Made by a program: the position numbers and the translations under genes | The notes under the pieces: model-generated | The model's database searches: none | The model's input: the letters and a program-made list of their open reading frames with translations, nothing else | What the model was told of the DNA's origin: nothing | NCBI GenBank assembly: GCA_014904845.1 | Contig: MU119263.1 | Location: 124,001-188,000, forward strand | Direction of reading: 5' to 3' | DNA from: Acephala macrosclerotiorum | Taxonomy: Eukaryota > Ascomycota > Leotiomycetes > Helotiales > Mollisiaceae | DNA length: 64,000 nucleotides | Part shown: one piece after another, positions 50,977-60,083 of the stretch | Layout: every line of letters begins with the position of its first letter | Position numbering within the stretch: position 1 is the stretch's first letter

Positions 50977-51392
50977 CGGGTGGTTGACAGCATAGACGGC
51001 GTTGCTTTCAGGGTGGATTAAGATTCACCATGTCTTAACTAGGGACATGAATTGCGATGCATTAGAATCTTAATTCAAAACAACTAACGCTGAAACTTTG
51101 GCAGTGAACTTGGACGTTTAGGTGAGTAAAGTCTTCCTGTGCCCTCACCGTACTTCAACTAGCTTCAAATATACAGACCAATCGTCGGACACCACCCTAC
51201 TTTCTTTTCAACTCCCTTTTCTCTTGGACCCCTCAGATAAGCTTTTCGGCCCCTCCTCACGCCATCGCATATCTACGCCCCAAAGATAGGACCAAAGCCA
51301 CCTCGTATCCCAACGCGGGGTGTTTTTACCCCATCACGACATGAATCTCCACGAACGACCGAATTAACGGGCTGGTGAAATATGCACTGTTA
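50977..51392. other. Intergenic, 3' side of gcs1
   Basis: No gene seen. It holds the presumed gcs1 3' untranslated region and ends at a TA dinucleotide (51391-51392) that is duplicated on the far side of the inverted-repeat element. Confidence 0.6.
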
Positions 51393-51673
51393 CTTACGAG
51401 CCTGGGATCAAAAGTCTGTGTTTTATAGGGCTTCTCGCTAATAAATGAACGCTGAAGCTGGGTTTCGATTTTTAACTACGAAGTTAAATTAACTCGGATT
51501 TGCTTTATAAACTTACTACAGCTTTTTATAAGTATCGCATTATAAGATTAAACGATTCCGATTTGTGCAGACTCTATACTTTTAAAATGAAATCGTCGAT
51601 TTTGGTTTTCGTCGCTTAAAAGTGCCTTAAAAAATGCCTAGAAAACACAGACTTATGATCCCAGGCTCGTTAG
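51393..51673. mobile_element. MITE-like element 1 (281 bp, TA target duplication)
   Basis: Terminal inverted repeats of 32 bp (51393-51424 and 51642-51673) share ACGAGCCTGGGATCA and AAGTCTGTGTTTT and differ at two positions. TA dinucleotides lie directly outside both ends (51391-51392, 51674-51675), as for Tc1/mariner-type elements. The interior is AT-rich and non-coding. It is a non-autonomous element that would need a transposase from elsewhere. It lies about 200 bp upstream of the start of the Zn2Cys6 gene. Confidence 0.88.
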
Positions 51674-51875
51674 TACTCTTTCTTAAGGGGGTCCAGGTGA
51701 CTTAAGTTTATTGCGCCGCAAATCTGCAGATTGGGGCACAGGCATACTCGGCCAACCCCACTTACAATGAAGACCTCCACTCTACTTATTAATCTGCGAG
51801 GTGGTTGCCAAGAAGAGATGCGAAACGTTAGTAAGAAGATTAAGAGTGATTGATTGATGAGTATAAGAAGGGACA

Positions 51876-53783
51876 ATGGTCTACTGTGGAAAGCCTAGCA
51901 CGGCATGCTTGGAGTGTCGAACGAGACGGACACGTGTGAGTCTTTCCTTTTTTTATCTATTTTAAATTCTCTCAGATAAGAACCAACATCAACCGACATC
52001 TCATCAGTGCAATGAAGCTCGCCCATCATGCAGCCAATGCGTGCGAGCAGGCCGCAAATGTTCCGGTTACCGCGACCCGCTCATCCTCATGTTCCGAAAC
52101 GAAAACGAACGTCTCAAGAACCGTTGGAAAAGCAATGAAAATGCTCCTCTCACCAGAGAAGAAACGTTGAAAAGACTCAAGGAAATGCAATATGTCTTTG
52201 CAGCCAACCATCTTCTTGACACGAGAATTAATCTAGAGCCGCTGCTTCAACATGCAAGTGTGGAGGAACAGGCTACTTGTTTTGTGCTTCAGAACTATGT
52301 TTCTAAGGATAATGACACGCTTGCTAAGGATAAGTCTCCGATTTGGGGTGCTCATGAGGAAGGGCTTTTTACGTGTTTGCCGGGGATGTTTGGGGGAGTG
52401 CAGAAGGATAGGTATCTGGAGGATGCGGTGATAGCGCTTGGTCTTGCGGGAATCTCTAACACGAGACATGAGGCGGAGCTGATGAGAAAGGCGGGGTTGA
52501 GGTACACGAGCGCGGTGCGTGGTATAAGTGCAAAGTTAGGACAGACCGACGAAGCAATGAAGGACGAGATTTTGACTGCTGTTTTGTTGTTGGGATTATA
52601 TGAGGTAAGTCTTGCTCTTCGCAGTGGTGCTTGAAAGGATGGCCATGCTGACCGTTGAAAATGAGAGCAGACCAACAGTTCCAACAAACCAAGCTCGATG
52701 AGATACTGGACACAACACACAACAGGTGCTGCTTCATTACTATCCCTACGTGGAGAGGCTCAACTCAAAACTCCCACCGGACATCGCATATTCACACAAA
52801 TCCGTGGTCAAGCCATCAAATCTTGCCTCCAGCGCCGTATCCCAGTCCCAGAATCCATCACAAGACTTTCCTTACTAGCTCTACCTCACGAATCTCCATT
52901 CTACGCAGCTGCAACCCGCTTCTCGTTCATCGTAACTCGTTTCTGCGCCCTGCGAGCACCTCTCCCACCAACGTTCGACATAAATCCCTATACCGATATG
53001 CTCACCATTCAGAAAGTGGTCAAAGAAGCGGCTGAGATCGATCAGCAGCTTGAAAAATGGGTCCAGGAGATGCCAGACGGGTGTCAGTACCAAATTCTTC
53101 AAACTCCCGAAAAAATGAAGACGAAAGAAGACGAGAGAGGAATATTCGGAGATACATATCACGTCTACACCGATATCTATCTCGCCTCGCTATGGAATTC
53201 CTACAGAAGCATTCGCATCCTAGTTCTCGAATTACTTCTAAATTACATCACCTACCTCCCTCCCACCCCTCTCACACCCATCTCTCCATGCCCCCCCTTC
53301 CACCCCGTTTCGAGTCCTCAAAACACCATCGAAGAAGGAAAAGCTAAAGTCGAACAACTATGCAACGACATCCTCTCCTCCGTCCCCTACCACTTCAATA
53401 CACACCTCCTCATCCAGTCCAAACTATGGACTCGTCCCCCACCCCGAGCTCTTAACGGCGAACTCATGATGTGGGCTCTCTATACCTGTGCTGTAGGCGG
53501 ACTCGCCAGTTGTGCTCCACCTGAGATTGCGAGGATTGAGTCTGAGAAAAAGAGGAGGTGGATTTGTGCGAGGTTGAGAGCTGTGGCTCGTGAGATGGGG
53601 GTTTTGCATGCAAGTGCATTGGCGATGGTTGCGGGGATGGCTAGGGAGGTTAGTGTTTGGGATCGGGAGAATGTGGAGAGTATGAGTCCAGATAGCGTAG
53701 GGAGTGGGGAGGTGGATGAGCAGGAGGAGGATTGGGAAGCGGTGGGGGTGACGAGGTTGAGGACTCCTTATTTTCAATTTTGA
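51876..53783 (+). CDS. Zn2Cys6 fungal transcription factor
   Basis: Three exons, 51876-51935, 52008-52604 and 52671-53783 (introns 72 and 66 bp, GT..AG, phase 0), 589 residues. The binuclear zinc cluster is complete: Cys 11, 14, 21, 28, 31 and 38, spacing C-x2-C-x6-C-x6-C-x2-C-x6-C, with the basic stretch RTRRTR between the second and third Cys. Intron 1 falls exactly before Cys 21, splitting the cluster; reading only the second exon would lose it. The rest has the layout of the fungal regulator middle region (..LTAVLLLGLYE.., ..GAASLLSLRG..LKTPTGHRIFTQIRGQ.., long helical C-terminal half) and an acidic tail. A nuclear DNA-binding regulator; targets unknown. Being next to gcs1 does not show that it regulates it. 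Confidence 0.92.
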
Positions 53784-54266
53784 GGGGTGAGGTGGGTACT
53801 ATGTGTCTTGATAAGGAGTGACCGGAAAGCTTTAGCATGTAATATGGGCTCATGAAATGGTTCTATGTTTCTCTGATTGAGGGTGCTACTTACACCGAGC
53901 TCTAGTCCCAAAGTAAACTTTCACATCTCTTGTCTCTTTCATGTCAGACTATCCTCATGCCCTCCCAGTACGCAGCATCGCCAAACCAAATCTTGACCAA
54001 GAAAAACTTGAACAAGTACCGCGAGAAGTGTCTAAAGCAGCAAGGCAATGCTTGTGTTCGAGGCGTTATTGAACCAATAATAGCACGACTCGTCGACCTC
54101 GGGCTGAGAAACCTGGTCATGCATGCCACACACTACCACCAGCCAGCCTCACGGAAAGCTGGGCGTTCACCTCTCCCCTCGACCATGACTGTCTATGAGC
54201 AAGATGATAATGCCAGAGCGGTCGTTCCATGATGCAAATACCGAATTTTAGCTCGAAGTGCGACAA
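53784..54266. other. Intergenic
   Basis: A 100-codon frame (53930-54232) lies here just upstream of the next gene but has no recognisable features. It could be part of that gene's leader. Confidence 0.5.
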
Positions 54267-56587
54267 ATGGCATCCTTTGGCTGGAGTGCCGGTGACATCA
54301 TTTCGACAATCACCCTTGTAAATCGAATCAGGCAGAGCATCAGCGGCGCTCACGATGCACGCGAGCATTTCCAAGAGCTCGACTCTGAGCTCCAGGCTCT
54401 ATCAAGAGCCCTGGATGAGATCTCGGATTTGACACGAATGCCCGGGCAAGTTCCGGAAATTGAAGCACTGAAGTTCGCCTCCTGCCTGTGCTGCGACACG
54501 CTTCAGCGGTTTTATGATAAAATCAGGCCTTTCGAAGAGAGTCTAGGTAAGGCTTCGGCGAAGAGCAGGATCAAGGCATCTCCCCGTATGGTCAGATGGG
54601 AGCTATTAATCCGGAAGGATGTCCCAGAGGTGAGGAGTTATCTAGTTGCTCATGTGGGGTCGTTGCAATTAAGATTGAGTACAGCGTTGCTGTAAGTATT
54701 TTTATAACGGTACAGGTTGAAAGAGGACTAACGATCTATTTAGGAAAGGGGCATCGCGCTCTCAGCTCTATGCTCAAGATAATCAAGTGAAGCAAGCTGC
54801 TTCCTTTGCTTCTGTACAGCAACTTATCACCCAACAATCGACAGTTTTGAGCAAGATAACGCAAATCTCGTCTGAGTGAGGATCTCTGACGAATCTCCTT
54901 GGAGTTGAGCTAAATCGTTGACAGTGAGACTATCCCAAAACTGGATTCCTTACTCACCATAGCCATGGGCGTTTGGTTGGTACTGGCATCTTGCTCAAAG
55001 TTCCCTGCTAAGCTAGGACATTATGTAGGAAGGCTCAAAACGAGATTCTCTCGATGCTCGCAAAAGCTTCCGAACAGACGCCCCCACCTGACTTGTCTCA
55101 CACATGGGCGCAAGATCCAGTAAAGTTTGAGGACGCTCTTGGGCGTAGATTCATTGTTCCGTCGGAATATGACTGGGATGTAAGTAACAACCAGAGCTGG
55201 ATGATGGTCAATAAGTGACGACCGCTGACGAGGTTGGGTCATATTCAGAAACTAGAAGCCATCATACAAGCACAATTCAAACAAGGGCCTGGCCAAAAGA
55301 AAGTTCTATCGGGCGAATATGAGCTGTTCGATCGGAGAACTGGCACACCAATCACCGGCCCCACCTTCTCTGGGTTGATACCAGGTGCTTGCATCACCAT
55401 GACATTCATTATCGGAAAGTACAGCCGTGGCAAAACAATCGAAGACACTTGTGCGCGCATTGGGTGTGGATCATCGCGTGTGATAAAAGTCAAGTCCTTC
55501 GCTTCGATGTGGTAAGCTTTAGGGGGTAGTATTCGGAGCGGAAGGCTAATTAGTTTGCAGCATTGATTGCCAAAGCTTCTTCCGGATATCCCACAAACCT
55601 TTACCTAGACCGATGAAGCCAATAGCTGGCGATGTGGGAGCTTCTACTACCTCCATGCAAGTCTTCACTCAAGCCGCTATGAGAGATCGTCTAAGCTACA
55701 AGAATATCAGCCTGTATCTCGTGGAGCTTCCTGGAACACCCAAAAAGTTTCGAGACAAGGTCTACAGAGACTCTATCGTCGAAGATCGGAGAAGGTATCG
55801 AGAGCAACGCACAGAAGCTCTGGAAAGGCTTCTGGGAGAGTTGCGACGAGACGAGATCCAAAATGCAATTTCCATTGCTGTCCCGAATCCGATCAACTCC
55901 TCCTCGAAAAGCGGCGCCCCAAAACCAGGTGGTCACCGCGCTCTAAGTGCTGTCCAACCTGAGCTACCACCTCAAGTTCAAGTACCTTTCTATTCTACCT
56001 CTGACCCTCCCGCATACCAGGTGGATTGGCAAGGCATTGATATAGACGAGCCGACGTCTGCCGAAGCCCTGACTGATCTGGAGTTTCTGGAAAGGCGGTG
56101 GGAGGAAGCTCAACAAAGTTTGAATCAAGTGGAGATCCCTCAGATGACGTTGGAACCTCTAAAGAAGTTCGATAGCGTTGAGCTTCAGCGATACTATAAG
56201 AATGATGAACTGAGATATGATGCGATTATCGAAGAGGAAGAGGACGACAATGAGGGGGTGAACTGTGCCGAGGGCGGAAAAGAACATTACACCCCACCAG
56301 CCCTAGCTGAATGGCCACTTCTCAAAATATTACGTCTACTTGTCGACAATGATTTTTCACCAGAGTGGAGGAAAGCATTTATTGCGGAGAATATACACGG
56401 TGTGCGGTTTCTAGACCTTTTGCAAGAACAACATTCGTCCGGCTGGTGTCTGATGTGTCGATCAACATCCCCGAAACTCCTGTGGCAGAACATCATGGAC
56501 GAAGTAAAGAATGATAGAGAATTGAACTGGTCTGAAATAAATGAGGGAGCAAGGTTGATTTGGTTGGTTAAAGGCATGAATGGATAG
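54267..56587 (+). CDS. Fungal N-terminal STAND-type domain / ubiquitin-like domain / Cys4 motif / SAM-like protein
   Basis: Six exons: 54267-54691, 54744-54875, 54925-54975, 55029-55179, 55249-55511, 55561-56587; introns 49-69 bp, GT..AG, phases agree; 682 residues. The N-terminus (MASFGWSAGDIISTITLVNRI.., helical to about 200) resembles the helical N-terminal domain found on fungal STAND/NLR-type proteins. Residues about 230-310 (..ALGRRFIVPSEYDWDKLEAI.. to ..GACITMTFII) match the ubiquitin-like domain often joined to it. Cys 321, 326, 341 and 344 form a C-x4-C..C-x2-C pair that may bind zinc. A basic/acidic helical linker follows, and the last 90 residues (..DNDFSPEWRKAFIAENIHGVRFLDL..) look like a SAM-type domain. 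No NACHT or NB-ARC core is present. Probably a signalling scaffold; no experimental role is known to me. Confidence 0.8.
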
Positions 56588-56774
56588 AGTGAAGGACAGA
56601 GAGGAGAGATGGAGACAACTAGAAATGATGCAGAGAACGAAAACGATAGACCAGCGAGGACTTCGAGAGGAAAGAGTACGAAGATCGATGTCTAAAGATG
56701 ATATGGTTTTTCAGATCGCGTGATAGGAGCTTCGCGAAAGCCGGATCTCGTGCAGCGCTTTTGAGGTGTCCATA
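56588..56774. other. Intergenic, 3' side of the ubiquitin-like domain gene
   Basis: No gene. It ends with TA at 56773-56774, the left target copy of the second inverted-repeat element. Confidence 0.6.
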
Positions 56775-57197
56775 CGAAGATTCCGGCATAAAGTGATGAG
56801 ACTACAGGGCATTCGGGCCCTCTATCCACCAAGTGACACGATTTTAGCGATAGACTTACGCTGAAAGGCCTTGAAAGGCCCTCAAAAATGCTATATTTCT
56901 AGGCTGCATACCTTAAAAGCTTGCTTGCAAGGTTTTAGTAGATCCCAGAAATGTGATGCCTATTGTTCTAGGGTGTTTGAGCCTATTAGTGCCCTGAACA
57001 GTGGCTTGCGAGGTACTATGCCTTAAAATGGCTGTCTGAGCTCAAGTGGCGCCGGTAGTGTTGATACTCCGCAATTATAAGGTATATAATCGCTAAATAT
57101 ACTGCTTAAAGCGCTTTTATAATAATAGTATTACCTTGAGAGCACTAATTTTGTGTGAAATGCCCTATAGTTTCATCACTTTATGCCGGAATCTTTG
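56775..57197. mobile_element. MITE-like element 2 (423 bp, TA target duplication)
   Basis: Terminal inverted repeats of 37 bp, 56775-56811 and 57161-57197, share AAGATTCCGGCATAAAGTGA and differ only by three transitions. TA flanks both sides (56773-56774 and 57198-57199). The interior is non-coding. The ends differ from those of element 1, so it is a separate Tc1/mariner-type family. The few differences between its ends suggest it is not old. Confidence 0.9.
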
Positions 57198-57199
57198 TA

Positions 57200-58095
57200 T
57201 CTGATCAGACATTTGATCTGTAAACAAGAATGTGTGAATGCCGCGGCTGCTAACAGTGAAATGTATTCGATGATCTGTTGTAGGATCTTGAGCTGCCCCA
57301 ACACCGAGGACTGCGAGGTAATTGGACCTGTGAGCTTGATGGTAGGGGAAAGAGGAGAAAGACATTCGAATCTGCTTCTGCTCAGCAAGTAATGAAAAGG
57401 CGCCTGTGTAGAAAGGATCGACTTAGTTTAATTTGGTTCAATCAGTTTAAAGAGGAATGGGCTCAGCGTGTGGAATCCGGGGAACCTCCTTTGGGCCCAA
57501 AGAATAGGATTACGAGAACACCCCGATTCTACCCACCAGAATTAAGATAGTGATAAAGTGCTGAATTGGTCAAATTCCTTAACCTGCACATGACACCAAT
57601 CTCTTCACGAGTTCTTCTCGACTCTTGGATTTTCCTGGAAACTGCTTGAACACATCAGCTCTCTCCTCCCTCCATCACTTCAGACCCCCACTTACTCAAT
57701 TCCACAATTCTCAATCCCAAAAGCACCCAATATCCCCTGCCATGCTCTAAGCGTTCCTCGCACTTGCCTCTAAAACAATAGAACATTGCTGTCGCTGTTC
57801 ATAACTCCCAAGACCCTCAACCAGGTGAGCACATCTTGCCCCAGCCCACACCAACACTCCCATTTGAACCCGACGAATACATCTTCCCCTGGTTATCAAA
57901 CTCCAGACCTCCATCGAACAATGGAGATCAAGATACATCCCACTCCCAACCAGAATTGCTTCCTCCACGCCTAGCCAATCACAATAATCATCAATCTCAA
58001 ACCTCCTTCTCTTCCCCAAATCCTCCGGATCCACAACCATCAAATCCCACCTAAACCAATATCCATTCTCCCCAAAGCCGCTTTCACTCCTTCAG
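57200..58095. other. Gene-free stretch
   Basis: Short frames are present on both strands (for example 57747-58043 minus, and Pro/Ser-rich plus frames), none with a recognisable domain. The part 57,580-58,060 is C-rich on the plus strand. Confidence 0.5.
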
Positions 58096-58519
58096 CTAAT
58101 GGCAGAGTTGGGACTTTATAACAACGTTCGAGTTGAGATATTCATAGATATCCTCATGTTTATGCAGCTGTAAACAACCAGAACAAAAGACATGGTCTTT
58201 TACGTCGCGGGATAGTATTTCTACAAATGTAAAGTTCGGGACCAAACTGTCTTGGAAAATTGGAAGATATTGGTCTCTGATTAGGCGTCGTATTTCTTTG
58301 CAAGATAGTATGAATAAGGCGGCCGCGAGAGGGGGGAGATATCCTGCGATTTGTTGTATGATCTCTACCGGCGAGCGGCCAAGATTCGAAGATTTCTAAA
58401 GAACAAGGGATCAGCAATTGTCCTTTAAAAAGATGTTTCGGGCAAATATCTAGACTCTTGAGTGAAATCGCGAGACATATTCCCCAGCTACTTACCAATG
58501 CATCGCGATTATGTCTCAT
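58096..58519 (-). CDS. Small F-box protein
   Basis: Two exons on the minus strand, 58519-58496 and 58395-58096, with a 100-bp intron (GTAAGT..TTTAG), 107 residues. Exon 1 codes only MRHNRDAL. The F-box lies at about 15-50 (SPVEIIQQIAGYLPPLAAAL.., ..LSCKEIRRLI); in such proteins it binds Skp1 in an SCF ubiquitin ligase. It is followed by FVEILSRDVKDHVFCSGC and LQLHKHE, a conserved follow-on segment of this fungal F-box group that is also present in the neighbour at 59.0-59.4 kb. The protein is short; further 3' exons cannot be excluded. The substrate is unknown. Confidence 0.68.
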
Positions 58520-59005
58520 TCCCTCCAAGCGACCGAGGATTTCTTGTTATGCAAATGCTAAGTCCTTTATGGTAGTGACGACTGAACGAAATGATAATGG
58601 CGAAGGTAAAGTCTTGCTTCTGAGCTGAAGTTTGATGGTGGAGAATATTGACAATGAGGGATTCGCGGGAAGGACAGAAAATAATATAAGAGACCTAGCG
58701 TGGGAGATTGCGGGACCACCCTCCGGTCCCAAACTCAGGGTCACCGACCCGAGGCCCGTGTCTGGATTCAGATGAAAGTTCGCTGGAGTAGGGCTCGCCA
58801 ATACCAACTCCTATGAAAATCTAATTCTAGTTCTTTTCCCGTTCAATTGGAATCGAAATTGCCAGCTCGAGTCGGACATGGGTCAGGCTTGAATTGTCCA
58901 ACCACTAGCTGAACAGCGGCAGTTCACCACCTATTACACGATTCTCCTTAAACCTGGCCCTGAATATCGCTACACCAATTTAGTCTTGATACCACTTCGT
59001 TAGAA
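58520..59005. other. Intergenic between the two F-box genes
   Basis: No supported gene. It may contain 3' exons of the F-box gene at 59.0-59.4 kb: a GTGAGC donor just inside its stop and several AG acceptors downstream are possible, but no choice gave a recognisable continuation. Confidence 0.45.
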
Positions 59006-59437
59006 TTATACAGTGCTCACCATATCCCGCAAATTAAACCTCCTCTTCACCCCACCCCGCCAACACACCACCACCCTCCTTTCCCCCATAATCCTCGTTC
59101 TACTAAATGTGCTCTTCCTCCTAGCCTTCACTTCAACTTTCACCTTGTGGAGTTTGAGGCAATAAGGACAGATAACGCTCTCCGGTAAATCACGGACTAG
59201 GAGTTGCAAGAGGTCGAGGGTGCGGTAGATGTGTGAGTCTATAGGCTGGGAGCCGATTAGATGACCGAGGCGTTTGCACGACAATGACATTGTGATCTTC
59301 GAGAGAATTGGGAGATATGATATAATCTCCAGTAAGATTTCTGTTGGGAGTTGGTCGAGCCTTGCAGCTGGTGCGGGCTGCGCAGCGGGTTGTGGTTTTG
59401 ATTTGAGGTGGAGGAGGGGTCGTTTGAAGAGCTCCAT
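59006..59437 (-). CDS. F-box protein, C-terminus uncertain
   Basis: One open frame of 143 residues starting at the ATG at 59437 (MELFKRPLL), chosen over the upstream in-frame codons because the F-box begins 25 residues later. The F-box is LDQLPTEILLEIISYLPI..TMSLSCKRLGHLIG (about 26-62). Then comes LLQLLVRDLPESVICPYC and LKLHKV, the same follow-on segment as in the F-box gene 0.5 kb away, so the two are related. The frame ends RFNLRDMVSTV; the DMV position carries a GTGAGC donor-like site, so the true end may lie in another exon. The likely role is substrate recognition in an SCF ubiquitin ligase. Confidence 0.7.
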   Translation of the reverse strand: MELFKRPLLHLKSKPQPAAQPAPAARLDQLPTEILLEIISYLPILSKITMSLSCKRLGHLIGSQPIDSHIYRTLDLLQLLVRDLPESVICPYCLKLHKVKVEVKARRKSTFSRTRIMGERRVVVCWRGGVKRRFNLRDMVSTV

Positions 59438-60083
59438 TGCAGTGGTCTGAGCAAAAATAGCACTCGACAACGATGGTGGAGTGATAGTTGAGTAGATGCT
59501 GTATTGAGGTGAATCAATCAATGAAAGTGGTGGTGCATTACGGGAGCCTAATCTTGGCACTAGAGCCCCCTCTCAATTGGATGATGCAAAGCACAGGCCC
59601 TGCCGCACTTCGGGCCCAAAAAATGCGGTAACATGAATTGATCGTGGAAACACGCGGAACTCAAGCATTGGGGGAAAAGTATGACATTGCCTTCACTTGA
59701 AGGATTCGAAGGACTTGAAGTCTGGGAGTCGGGAGATGTACATCTTAAACTCCCAGTAAATGCTAAAATCACAATCAGGTGTAGGCCAAGTCAAGAGGAA
59801 GTAGGTAGACAAAACTTATAAGTTACTCGTACTGTCATAAACTCCCAAGGACACCATCTAGCATTTTCGCCAGATCCATCCCATTCCGCCCACCGGTTTG
59901 TCATCCACCATTAATAACCAAACAAAAGAGGCTGTCCAATGTACATGACAGTGACGGATGAAGCAACGCCCGAGAATAGGAAAAAGATATTTTCGACATG
60001 CTATTTGTACTCCATTCATCCATCAACCCTTCAACGCAGCGAACCCAAATGCAACCCAACGAAGTGAAGAAAGCTGGGAAGAC
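59438..60083. other. Intergenic
   Basis: No gene seen. It is the promoter side of the F-box gene (minus strand) and the 3' side of the caspase-like/C2H2 gene (minus strand). Confidence 0.55.

Noticed and set aside
51721..51732. 12-bp perfect palindrome AATCTGCAGATT upstream of the Zn2Cys6 gene as an operator
   Set aside because: A single palindrome of this size is expected by chance in such a window and it lacks the CGG/CCG halves typical for this regulator class.
58300..58345. Apparent frameshift in the F-box gene at 58.1-58.5 kb
   Set aside because: It came from miscounting a run of six G at 58,331-58,336. With six the frame is continuous from exon 2 start to the stop at 58,096.
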